From assembly GCF_031880315.1 (NCBI RefSeq), contig NZ_CP134771.1, positions 5,767,001 to 5,831,000 on the forward strand: a stretch of DNA of 64,000 nt, read 5' to 3'. The notes below the pieces were generated by a model. It saw nothing but the letters and a program-made list of their open reading frames with translations, did no database searches and was not told the DNA's origin. How positions within the stretch are numbered: position 1 is the first letter of the stretch; every line of letters starts with the position of its first letter. Shown here piece after piece: positions 26,662 to 34,413 of the stretch. The position numbers and the translations under genes were made by a program. The stretch comes from Pseudomonas baltica. Its GTDB lineage: Bacteria > Pseudomonadota > Gammaproteobacteria > Pseudomonadales > Pseudomonadaceae.

Positions 26662-26965
26662 GTGTATACCAGGCCGCCAAGCCCAGATCGCTGATGTGCA
26701 GCGACGGCCGAGAGGTTAACCCTCTCGCCGCTCGACCACAAGCGTTCAAGGCCAGGGCTGCCCTCGGGGTGACAAAAATGCGCGTTGCACCGCGCGATGG
26801 ACGTCGGCGCAAGGTCAGGCGGTTTAGGTATTGGCGGCCTGCTATCAAGGCCGTCATGCAAGGCAACGTACCGAAGCATACAATTCCTGGGGACGCCATG
26901 CAGACCGGAAACGCAGGCGTGTAAATCCAGGAATGTGGGATCGTGGTCAAGAGGTAAGAGTCTCC

Positions 26966-27100
26966 GTGAAGAAAAGTGAATTGCCCTCCAAGAATTGCGC
27001 TACTTGCGGCCGTCCTTTTTCGTGGCGCAAGAAATGGGCGCGCTGCTGGGATGAAGTTCGTTATTGCTCTGAGCGCTGCAAACGTCAGAAGTCTGCCTAG
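26966..27100 (+). CDS. DUF2256 zinc-ribbon-like small protein
   Basis: 44 residues: [20 protein letters not shown], then [18 protein letters not shown], exactly the DUF2256 pattern, with CxxC and YCxxxC pairs that probably bind zinc. GTG at 26966 gives the family N-terminus KKSELP, with GAGG 12 bases before; an in-frame ATG at 26933 would add 11 unrelated residues. Function unknown; the family often lies near photolyase genes, but none is here. The stretch 26662-26965 otherwise shows no supported gene. Confidence 0.75.
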   Translation: MKKSELPSKNCATCGRPFSWRKKWARCWDEVRYCSERCKRQKSA

Positions 27101-27211
27101 GGGGCTATCGCGGGAATGAGTGGCGAACTGCTTGGCCAAGGGCACCGACGCCAACTTCGGGACGCATCTTGCAAGGCAAATGCAATTGCGCCCCTAAAAG
27201 CGGACCCCACC

Positions 27212-28117
27212 ATGCAACTCCGAGCCCTACGCTACTTCCACGAAGTCGCCCGCTGCGCCTCCCTGCGCAAAGCCGCTGAGCGCCTCTATGTCACCCCCAC
27301 TGCCGTCAGCCGACAAATCGAGCACCTGGAGCACTTCTTCGGTGCAACCCTGATCGAACGTGGTGCTCGCGGCATCCGCCTCACTGCCGACGGCCAATGC
27401 CTGGCCGAGCAAGTCGCGATCACCCTGCGGGGGATGGAGCAGGTGCGCGAAGTCATCAGCAGCCGCCAGAGTCAGATCGCCGGCAACATCAGCATCTTTG
27501 TCTCGGAAAGCATCGTCTCGACCATGCTGGCGCCAGTCCTCGCAGCGCTGTCCCGCGCCCACCCCAAGGTCACCTTCAATATCGTCATCGCCAGTGCTTC
27601 AGCCACGGTCGACGCGCTGTGTAGCGGCGAGGCCGATCTGGGCCTGGCCTTCTATTTACCCGAGCGCGCCGATGTCGAAGTCACCGCGCAATGCGAGCTC
27701 TGGCACCGCGTGTTGGTCAGCGCCGAACACCCCTTCGCCAGCCGCGACAGCATCGAATTGGCCGAATTGCAGGGTCAACCGTTGGCGATCCCCGATGCCG
27801 CCTATGGTGTGCGTCAGGCGCTGGAATTGGCGGCGAAAAAGCGTGGCGTCAGCTTCACGCCCGTGTTCACCACCAGCTCGTTGGAAACCCAGAAAAGCCT
27901 GGCGCGCCTTGGCTCGGCGGTGCTGATCCTGCCCCAGATAGACGCCGAAGCACGGGACCTGAGCGATGGCCTCATAGCCGTGCCGATCGCCGATGACGAC
28001 CTGGGCCGCGTGCGCATCGACTTGTGCGTATACCGCAACCGCCCGCAGTCCAGCGCCTCGCTCAAGTGCCAGGAGATGCTGGCCGCAGCCATGCGCAGCT
28101 ACGGACTTGCACGGTAG
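27212..28117 (+). CDS. LysR family transcriptional regulator with exchanged 3' end
   Basis: 301 residues. HTH about 1-60 (LRKAAERLYVTPTAVSRQIEHLE), effector domain NISIFVSESIVSTMLAPVLAAL, of the NAC/Cbl-like class. ATG 27212 gives MQLRALRYFHEVAR. Its last 15 codons (28067-28111) recur 1.27 kb further on at 29341-29391, where they end in TAA overlapping the OprD stop. The gene therefore probably once ended there, and its present end (SYGLAR) was supplied by the inserted cassette. Likely regulates the amidase-MHS-OprD operon. Confidence 0.88.
   Translation: MQLRALRYFHEVARCASLRKAAERLYVTPTAVSRQIEHLEHFFGATLIERGARGIRLTADGQCLAEQVAITLRGMEQVREVISSRQSQIAGNISIFVSESIVSTMLAPVLAALSRAHPKVTFNIVIASASATVDALCSGEADLGLAFYLPERADVEVTAQCELWHRVLVSAEHPFASRDSIELAELQGQPLAIPDAAYGVRQALELAAKKRGVSFTPVFTTSSLETQKSLARLGSAVLILPQIDAEARDLSDGLIAVPIADDDLGRVRIDLCVYRNRPQSSASLKCQEMLAAAMRSYGLAR
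28067..28111 (+). repeat. Left copy of 45-bp imperfect direct repeat (LysR 3' end)
   Basis: Begins tgccaggagatgctggccgc and encodes CQEMLAAAMRSYGLA. About 37-38 of 45 bases match the right copy at 29341-29385, most changes being at third codon positions. Homology stops abruptly upstream of TGCCAG. The pair flanks the AT-richer two-gene cassette, like attL/attR or recombination boundaries. Confidence 0.75.
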
Positions 28118-28152
28118 AGTCCGTGCGGCTGAAAGTCATACAGCGTGATGGC

Positions 28153-29028
28153 TCAATCTGCAGACTCCAACGCGTCCAGCTTTGCATTTTCAAGGCTCGT
28201 TGACGGCGGATTATTGAGTTCATGTTGCTTGAACTGGTTCCAGACGTCGTGCTCGAACCGGGTCATGGACACGATGTTCTTCTGCAGGAGGCTGATTGAA
28301 AATACGCTACCAAGCTCGTCGAGTTGCTCTTCGGTCTTGAGGGGGGCGTCTTCAGTACCTTCAGCGATCGCTGATGCGGGCATGCGCGCTTTTTTGATGG
28401 CGTGCAGGACTTTATCGTAGTGGGTAGTGAAACGAACCGTCAGCGAGTCTTTGTCTCTGTATCCACTTGAAACCGGAATAATTGAAAAGCCTTCGTCGAA
28501 GTCGGATTCCCGATCCTGTTGGCTGCCGATACCGGAAACACAGCCTATGTAGACTTTGCGATCTTCCATGCTGAACATGTAAAGGTGACGGCTGGTGAGA
28601 GACTTCAGCAGCAGAGCCTGATGAGTATTGAGGGGCAGCATCGTCTCCAGGATGAACAGTTCAGCCAGGTAGTTCGTTTTGATGCCATAGCGAATTTTGG
28701 TGAACTGGAATCTAAGCCGAGCTGAGAGATAGGCAACTAGCGGTGATACACATACGCAACATAGAACAGTTGTGAACAGGTCTTTTTCTTCGACTTTGGT
28801 GATCCCGCGTTTAGCCAGGAAATCGGAGAACCCAAAAAATCCATTGCTCAGGTATTCAGCAAGAAACGAAATCGCGACGGTTGGCAGCGCGATGATAATG
28901 CCGCGCATGGCGATGTGAAGGTATAACGTCTGACCTTCAAATTTGGAAATTAGCGCGCGGTCGTAAAAGTTATATCGGCAGTAGATGAAACCGCTGATCA
29001 AGATGGGAAGGACGAGAAGAAAACCCAT
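28153..29028 (-). CDS. Uncharacterised three-pass membrane protein with soluble C-terminal domain
   Basis: 291 residues. Hydrophobic segments at about 2-17, 41-62 and 86-105, then a soluble region of about 180 residues containing MFSMEDRKVYIGCVSGIG and FSIIPVSSGYRDKDSLTVRFTTHYD. The 'DRKVYIG..' strand pattern recalls small beta-barrel (Sm-like) domains, but I do not recognise the family firmly. A Lys/Glu-rich tail follows. Eight bases downstream of the 71-residue gene, so one operon. AT-rich codon use unlike neighbours suggests transfer. A role in phage defence or stress is possible but unproven. Confidence 0.75.
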   Translation of the reverse strand: MGFLLVLPILISGFIYCRYNFYDRALISKFEGQTLYLHIAMRGIIIALPTVAISFLAEYLSNGFFGFSDFLAKRGITKVEEKDLFTTVLCCVCVSPLVAYLSARLRFQFTKIRYGIKTNYLAELFILETMLPLNTHQALLLKSLTSRHLYMFSMEDRKVYIGCVSGIGSQQDRESDFDEGFSIIPVSSGYRDKDSLTVRFTTHYDKVLHAIKKARMPASAIAEGTEDAPLKTEEQLDELGSVFSISLLQKNIVSMTRFEHDVWNQFKQHELNNPPSTSLENAKLDALESAD

Positions 29029-29036
29029 CCGGAACG

Positions 29037-29252
29037 TTATGCCGACTTGCGGATAACGGATTGTGCTTCTGCGCAGGCCTTGATGAAGTCGGGATCTTCT
29101 AGAATCGCATCGGTCTGTACGCGAATCGCGCCTTTGGAGCTCACCCGAACCGAACCTTCCATGCGATTGAGACGATCGGCCACCGCTTGTAGCTCCTTCG
29201 ACGGAGCCGGGGTCAATGAAGACAGAACCGAGTGCCAGAAACCGTTACTCAT
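29037..29252 (-). CDS. Small hypothetical protein of the accessory cassette
   Basis: 71 residues, soluble: MSNGFWHSVLSSLTPAPSKE, a helical region ELQAVADRLNRMEGSVRVSS and DTAILEDPDF-like C-terminal part (QTDAILEDPDFIKACAEAQS). ATG 29252 follows AGG; the longer frame to 29336 has no site and reads through the promoter area. First gene of a two-gene operon with the membrane protein, which suggests a functional pair. Family not recognised. Confidence 0.65.
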   Translation of the reverse strand: MSNGFWHSVLSSLTPAPSKELQAVADRLNRMEGSVRVSSKGAIRVQTDAILEDPDFIKACAEAQSVIRKSA

Positions 29253-29340
29253 GGTCGTTACCTGCTTAAGCCAGTAGTGCAAATCATATGCGCACCACCT
29301 TAGCACAGCTACCCCCAAGCGCACTACGGGCCACATCTTA

Positions 29341-29391
29341 TGCCAGGAATTGCTAGCCGCAGCTATGCGCAGCTACGGCCTCACCCCCTAA
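29341..29391 (+). pseudogene. Displaced 3' end of LysR gene (right copy of direct repeat)
   Basis: The frame tgccaggaattgctagccgc...taa encodes CQELLAAAMRSYGLTP and a stop. It matches the C-terminus of the LysR at 27212-28117 but has no upstream gene body. Its TAA overlaps the OprD stop codon on the other strand, as expected for an original convergent arrangement broken by an insertion. Confidence 0.75.
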
Positions 29392-30746
29392 AAAATATTG
29401 ATCGGCACATTCCCCACCAACCGAAACTCGTCATAGCTCCCATCAATCTGCCCGCCGCTGGCCCGATGGTTGTAAACGATGGTACGCAACACCGCATTCT
29501 TCAGCCGCCCCGACTGAACGGTGTACGCCACCATCAACCCGTTCTCGTCATGCTTGGCGCCATCCAGCCCGCGCACGTTGTAGCCGGTGTTGCGGCCATT
29601 ACGGTCGCCGTCGTAATGGGTGCCATCGATATTCCAGCCCTTGGCGTGCCACAGGGTGGCGGTCAGGCCGGGGAGGCCGTAGGCGGCCAGGTCGAGGTCG
29701 TAGCGCAGTTGCCAGGATTTTTCGTTGGGGCCGTTGTAGTCCGAGTACAGCGAGTTGGCCATGTAGTTGCCGGTGGATTCCCAGACGTAGTCGAAGTACT
29801 CATCGCCGAAGATCTGCTGCCAGGCCAGGGTCACGCTGTGGGCCAGGTGGGTGCCGGTCACGGCCAGGCTGTAGGCGTTGTTGTCTATGTAGCCCAGGCG
29901 CTGATCGCCTTGGTCGCGGGTGTGGTAGTAGTTGAAGGCGGTCTTGAGGGCGACCTTGGCTTTGTCGCCGCTGCGCTGGGTGATGCCGAGATAAGTCTGG
30001 TCCCACATATTTTCGAAGCGCGAGGCGTAGAGGCTGGCTTCCAGGCCGTAGCCGGGCTTGAGGGTGCCGCCGATGTAGCTGATGCGCTCGCCGGTATAGG
30101 CGCGGTTGCCGAAGGTGGTGGTCAGGCGTTCGGCGCCAGTGCCGGTGCGTGGGATGGCGCGCTCGAAGGTGCCGGCTTGCAGGGCGAGGCGGTCCCATTC
30201 GTTGCTGTAGAGGGCTACACCCTGAAAGCTGGAGGGCAGGGCGCGGTTGTCCTTGTAGCGCAGCATGGGGTTTTCGGTCATCAGGCGGCCGGCCTTGAGT
30301 TCGGTGCCGGACACCCGCAGGCGAATGTCGCCGACGCCGAGGCGGCTCCAGGTCGGCAGTGCGTCACCGTTGCCGTTGACCAGCACGCGGTCGCCACCGT
30401 TGGCGACGTCGCCGTGGCCGCGGTCCAGGGTCACGGCGCTGAACAGGCTGGCGTCGACGCCGAAGCCGATCAGGCCCTGGGTGTAGCCCGAGCTGTATTT
30501 GAGCATGCTGGTCTGCACCCAGGTCTCGCGAGTGCGGGTAGGCTGGTTGCCGCCGGGTTTTTGGATGACCAGGTGGGTGGAGCGTTTGGTGTGCTGGCTG
30601 GAGTAGTAATGGCGCAGATTGAGGTCCAGCGCGCTGCCCTCGATAAACCCCGTCGCTTGGGCCTGAGCGTTGTCGGCGCTGGCGGTCTCGGTCAGCACGC
30701 TGGTGCCGCAGGCCAGGGTGGCGGTGAACAGAAGCCGTTGGAACAT
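29388..30746 (-). CDS. OprD-family outer-membrane porin
   Basis: 452 residues. Signal peptide (about 1-24, ..LTETASADN), then the OprD start ATGFIEGSALDLNLRHYYS and the typical KYSSGYTQGLIGFGVDASLF block. The C-terminus VGNVPINIF fits a terminal beta strand. Substrate-selective 18-stranded channel for small carboxylates, amino acids or amides. Third gene after the amidase and MHS permease on the same strand, so it probably provides the outer-membrane path for their substrate. Confidence 0.9.
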   Translation of the reverse strand: MFQRLLFTATLACGTSVLTETASADNAQAQATGFIEGSALDLNLRHYYSSQHTKRSTHLVIQKPGGNQPTRTRETWVQTSMLKYSSGYTQGLIGFGVDASLFSAVTLDRGHGDVANGGDRVLVNGNGDALPTWSRLGVGDIRLRVSGTELKAGRLMTENPMLRYKDNRALPSSFQGVALYSNEWDRLALQAGTFERAIPRTGTGAERLTTTFGNRAYTGERISYIGGTLKPGYGLEASLYASRFENMWDQTYLGITQRSGDKAKVALKTAFNYYHTRDQGDQRLGYIDNNAYSLAVTGTHLAHSVTLAWQQIFGDEYFDYVWESTGNYMANSLYSDYNGPNEKSWQLRYDLDLAAYGLPGLTATLWHAKGWNIDGTHYDGDRNGRNTGYNVRGLDGAKHDENGLMVAYTVQSGRLKNAVLRTIVYNHRASGGQIDGSYDEFRLVGNVPINIF

Positions 30747-30781
30747 GATGAACCCCCAAATCGAAGACGTCAGACGGCCGC

Positions 30782-30806
30782 CCCGGCTGCTGTATGGGCA
30801 GCCGGG
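30782..30806. other. Intercistronic hairpin between MHS permease and OprD
   Basis: CCCGGCTGC-tgtatgg-GCAGCCGGG, a perfect 9-bp stem in the 105-base gap upstream of the OprD start. No T tract. Probably an mRNA-stabilising or attenuating structure within the amidase-MHS-OprD transcript. Confidence 0.5.
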
Positions 30807-30851
30807 ATCGGTCGTGAAAAGTGGTTGGGGCAGCTAGCTAAAGAGGGATGT

Positions 30852-32171
30852 TCAGCGTACGCCGGCTTCTCGGAGCTTTGGCGCAAGGGCTGTCTGCGCA
30901 GCCTGAGTAGGACGTGTTTCGTGGGCGAACCAGGCCGAGGTTAGGCACACCAGATTGGCCACCAGCAGGTACCAGACCGGCGACATCGGATCGCCGGTGG
31001 TGCCGATCAGCCAGGTGATGATGATCTGTGCGGTGCCGCCGAAGGCCGCGACGCCGAAGGCATAGACGATCGAGAATCCGGTGGAACGCACCGCCTTGGG
31101 GAAGCTCTCGACCAGCAGCACGATCAACGCCGCGCCGCTCATACCGTGCAGGCCGGAGAGCACTGCCAAAGTGATCAGGAAGGTGCTCGGGCTGGGGTGC
31201 GCGGTCATCAACTGCAGGGCCGGGAACAGCACCAGCAGCAGGATAATGCGCGGGATCATCAGAATGCGCTTTCGGCCATAACGGTCGCAGAGCATGCCGC
31301 CCGCCACCGCGCACACTGCCATGGCCGCGCCAGCCACCAGGGTGGAGAGCATCGAGATGCCGGTGGGCAGGTGCAGTTCGGTGATGGCGAAGGTGGTCAT
31401 GTAGTTGAGGAAGTACTGGGTGATGGTGCTGCCCGAAAGGATCAGCAAACCCAGCACCAGGGCGCGGCGATGCTGGCCGAGGACTTCGCGCACCAAGGCG
31501 GCAGTGCTGGCGCTCTCGCCTTGACCGTGGAAAGTCTCGGCCAGGTTGCGGCGGATGTAGATGCCGATCGGCAGCACCAGCAGGCCGAACACGAAGGGCA
31601 CGCGCCAGCCCCAGCTGTTGAGGTCCTCGGGGGACAGCACGCGGGTCAGGGTGTAGCCCACCAGGCCGGCGACCATCGCCGCGACGCCTTGGGCGACCAC
31701 TTGCCAGCAGGCATAGGTGCCGCGCTTGTGCTCGGGGGCGGCCTCAAGGATATAGGTGGTGGCCGGGCCGGCTTCTCCGCCCCAGGCCAGGCCCTGAATC
31801 AGCCGGGTCAGCACCAGCAAAATCGGCGCGGCGACGCCGATGCTGTCGTAGCCCGGCAGGATGGCGATGCTGCCGGTGCCCACGGCCATCATCACCAGGG
31901 TCAACAGCATCGCAGGTTTGCGTCCGACGCGGTCGGCGTAAGAACCGATCAGCACCGCGCCGAGCGGGCGTACCACAAAGCCGATGCCAAAGGCGGTGAC
32001 CGTCAGCATCAGGCTGAGAAAGGCGTTGTCGCTGGGGAAGAAGGTGTGGCCGATCATCACGGCGAAGGTGGCGTACACCCCGAAATCGAAAAACTCCACG
32101 GCATTGCCCAGCACCACGGCAAAGATGCTTTTGCCGCTGGCAGTGCCATGAGACGTTGACTGGCTGTGCAT
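30852..32171 (-). CDS. MHS-family MFS permease
   Basis: 439 residues, twelve hydrophobic segments. VVLGNAVEFFDFGVYATFAVMIG, GSYADRVGRKPAM, LTRLIQGLAWGGEAGPATTYILEAAP. The WGGEAGPA variant of the helix 4 motif separates it from the GGEWGGA pair at 20-25 kb. AAGGGG precedes ATG 32171. It lies 68 bases after the amidase, suggesting import of the amide or export/import of the acid product. Confidence 0.88.
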   Translation of the reverse strand: MHSQSTSHGTASGKSIFAVVLGNAVEFFDFGVYATFAVMIGHTFFPSDNAFLSLMLTVTAFGIGFVVRPLGAVLIGSYADRVGRKPAMLLTLVMMAVGTGSIAILPGYDSIGVAAPILLVLTRLIQGLAWGGEAGPATTYILEAAPEHKRGTYACWQVVAQGVAAMVAGLVGYTLTRVLSPEDLNSWGWRVPFVFGLLVLPIGIYIRRNLAETFHGQGESASTAALVREVLGQHRRALVLGLLILSGSTITQYFLNYMTTFAITELHLPTGISMLSTLVAGAAMAVCAVAGGMLCDRYGRKRILMIPRIILLLVLFPALQLMTAHPSPSTFLITLAVLSGLHGMSGAALIVLLVESFPKAVRSTGFSIVYAFGVAAFGGTAQIIITWLIGTTGDPMSPVWYLLVANLVCLTSAWFAHETRPTQAAQTALAPKLREAGVR

Positions 32172-32239
32172 ACGTGCCCCTTGAAAGTCATGCGTAGGTA
32201 CCCGTCGCGTTGCGGGGCGGCGGGTCTGGTTGGGCAGTG

Positions 32240-33634
32240 TCAGAGGGATGCAGGTGTCGGCCAGCGGTGGATTGCGCCACGCCAGCTCTCATAGGTCTTG
32301 GCCACTTGCAGCAGCCATTGGTCATTGAAGCGCGGCGCGACCATCTGCAGGCCGATGGGCATACCATCGGCGGCGAAACCGCAGTTGATCGACAGCGCCG
32401 GCTGCTCGCCCATGTTCCACGGCACGGTGAAGACGATGTGTTCGAACGGCTGGCGCGGATTGCGCGTCGGTGACGGCCACTCGGCGGGGAAGGCATTGAC
32501 CTGATTGGTGGGCGAAAGGATCAGGTCGACGTCTTCGAACACCTGGGTCGTGCGGCGACGCATCTCGAAGGTCTGGTTGAAGCCTTGCACCGCTTGCACG
32601 GCAGTCAACTGCTCGCCGGGTGCGGCCCATTCGCGGATATACGGCAGCACCTGCTCGAACTGCTGCGGGCTCAGCGCCGACAGTTCGGCCCATTGGCGCG
32701 CCTGCCAGAAACGGTCGAGGCCGTCGAGCTGCGCGCGGTCCATGATCGGCGCGATCATCCGCACGCTGGCGCCGTGGGCTTCGAACAGCCGCGCGGCCTG
32801 TTCCACCGCCTCGCAGACAAACCCCTCTGGTTGCAGGCCTGCGCCGGGTTCGAGCATCAGGCCGATCTTCAGGCCCTTGACGCTTAGCGGATCGTTGCGC
32901 CATGGCGTGCTCAGCGGCGGCAGCCCGGTGGCGTCGCGGCGGTCCGGGCGGGCCAGGTACTCCATCATCAGCACGCAGTCGTCTACGGTGCGGGTCATGG
33001 GCCCGGCGCAACGGCCGGTGTAATAGGGGTCGATGGGGATGCGTCCCAAGGTCGGCTTGAAGCCCACCAGCCCGCACCACGCAGCGGGCAGGCGCACCGA
33101 GCCGCCGATGTCGGTGCCGATGTGCAAGGGCCCGTAGCCGGCCGCGGCTGCTGCGGCCGCGCCAGAGCTTGATCCGCCGGTGTTGTTGGCGGTGTTCCAA
33201 GGGTTGCGGGTCACGCCGTGCAGGCTCGACAGCCCGGAGGACAGCATGCCGAAATCCGGCACCGTGGTCTTGGCAAAGAGGATCGCCCCGGCCTCGCGCA
33301 TCCGTGCTGCGGGCGGTGCATCGACCAGGCTAGGCTTGAGCCTGGTGGCCGCGGTACCCAGCGCAACCGAGGTGCCCTGACTGGCGATCAGCTCCTTGAT
33401 GGTGACCGGCACCCCATCCAGCGGGCCATTGGGCTCGCCCTTGTGCCAACGCTCGGTGGCCGCGCGGGCCTGGGCATGCACGCTGTGCGGATCGAAGGCG
33501 AACAGCGCGTTGATCTGCGGTTCCCAGCGCTGCACGTGGCTGATCAGGTGATCGTAATAATCGAGCGGCGACAGCTGCCGGCTGGCGTACAGGGCCAGCA
33601 GTTGCGAGGCCGAGAGATCGTGCAAGTCAGTCAT
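32240..33634 (-). CDS. Amidase (amidase signature family)
   Basis: 464 residues. Ser-cisSer-Lys triad visible: Lys in VPVTIKELI, cis-Ser region GGSSSGAAAAAAAGYGPLHIGTDIGGS with the nucleophile in GTDIGGSVRLPA. The fold continues with GFKPTLGRIP. Hydrolyses a small amide to acid and ammonia; the specific amide is not evident. ATG 33634 follows AAGGA; ATG 33643 lacks spacing. First gene of the amidase-MHS-OprD operon. Confidence 0.9.
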   Translation of the reverse strand: MTDLHDLSASQLLALYASRQLSPLDYYDHLISHVQRWEPQINALFAFDPHSVHAQARAATERWHKGEPNGPLDGVPVTIKELIASQGTSVALGTAATRLKPSLVDAPPAARMREAGAILFAKTTVPDFGMLSSGLSSLHGVTRNPWNTANNTGGSSSGAAAAAAAGYGPLHIGTDIGGSVRLPAAWCGLVGFKPTLGRIPIDPYYTGRCAGPMTRTVDDCVLMMEYLARPDRRDATGLPPLSTPWRNDPLSVKGLKIGLMLEPGAGLQPEGFVCEAVEQAARLFEAHGASVRMIAPIMDRAQLDGLDRFWQARQWAELSALSPQQFEQVLPYIREWAAPGEQLTAVQAVQGFNQTFEMRRRTTQVFEDVDLILSPTNQVNAFPAEWPSPTRNPRQPFEHIVFTVPWNMGEQPALSINCGFAADGMPIGLQMVAPRFNDQWLLQVAKTYESWRGAIHRWPTPASL

Positions 33635-33860
33635 CGAACGCATCCTTGTAAGCGGCGGCGGGGTATGGATTGACTATAGGAAGTTGCGCGGCGGGGGACT
33701 AGCACAATAAAGGCGGGGCAGTGCTCACAAAAGCGTGACACTTGGGGATGTCGCTGCCCTCCCGTGTAACCCAGCCCCAGGCCGCCGATGACTTTGTAAC
33801 CACCCCTCAAGTTCTCCAGCAAACCGGCGACACCATGGTTACCCCCCATGGAGCATGCCA

Positions 33861-34235
33861 ATGAATATCAAACGCCAGTCTTTCCCCGCAGTTGTGTGCC
33901 TCGTGATGGCCGGGGCCTGCAGCGCCGCGTCGCTCCCGACTCAGGGCGTCATTCATTTTGAAGGCAGCATCGTCGAGGTCGGTTGCAACACAGCTGTCTC
34001 GGCGCAATCGGTCATCGAACTCAGCCGTTGTCCCTCCGCCAGTCAGGGCAGCACCTTCCAGGTAAAAAGCGTCGGCCCAGTGCAGGGCAACGTCGAGGAT
34101 GCCCAGATCACCGCTCGGCTGATCGAGGAGTCCCGAGGCGACAGTCGGTACTACAACCAGAACTATGTGCTGGTCGACAAGGCGGGCAGAACGATTACCT
34201 CCGGCATGTACGTGGTGACCGTCACTTCGCCTTGA
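33861..34235 (+). CDS. Secreted fimbrial-subunit-like small protein
   Basis: 124 residues. Signal peptide (about 1-21, AVVCLVMAGACSAA), then GVIHFEGSIVEVGCNT, which resembles the first strand of FimA-type pilins (G.I.F.G.I....C), and a second Cys in LSRCPSA that could form the usual disulphide. No chaperone, usher or other pilin gene lies nearby, so it is an orphan. GGAG precedes ATG 33861. The 226 bases upstream (33635-33860) show no other feature. Confidence 0.65.
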   Translation: MNIKRQSFPAVVCLVMAGACSAASLPTQGVIHFEGSIVEVGCNTAVSAQSVIELSRCPSASQGSTFQVKSVGPVQGNVEDAQITARLIEESRGDSRYYNQNYVLVDKAGRTITSGMYVVTVTSP

Positions 34236-34322
34236 TGATCTTTGCCGCACAGCGGGAAGGACCCCAATAAATTTGACGTCAAAGGAACCACGCTATTTGC
34301 ATGGTGTCATTTTGATATCGCG

Positions 34323-34350
34323 ATGCTGGCGTTTCACTACACGCCAGCAT
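34323..34350. terminator. Hairpin after fimbrial-like gene
   Basis: ATGCTGGCGT-ttcactac-ACGCCAGCAT, a perfect 10-bp stem, 88 bases after the stop at 34235 and ahead of the chemoreceptor gene. It lacks a T run, so it is only terminator-like; it could also mark the chemoreceptor leader. Confidence 0.4.
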
Positions 34351-34413
34351 GAAGGGCCGCAGACGACTGCGTGACCGCCGCGCTCAATGACACTCAATAG
34401 CAGAGATAGCGTG

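Larger units (their letters stand above)
28112..29340. mobile_element. Small low-GC accessory cassette between duplicated LysR 3' ends
   Basis: The segment is visibly richer in A/T than its neighbours and holds only two minus-strand genes of unknown function (28153-29028 and 29037-29252). It is bounded by imperfect direct repeats of the regulator's 3' end. No integrase or transposase is present, so movement would need an outside recombinase or homologous exchange. The structure is seen; mobility is inferred. Confidence 0.6.

Noticed and set aside
26495..27154. 219-codon minus-strand frame across the leader region
   Set aside because: Covers hairpins and antisense of the DUF2256 gene; low-complexity Arg/Ala-rich translation and no ribosome site. 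Better read as translation of a noncoding repeated element.
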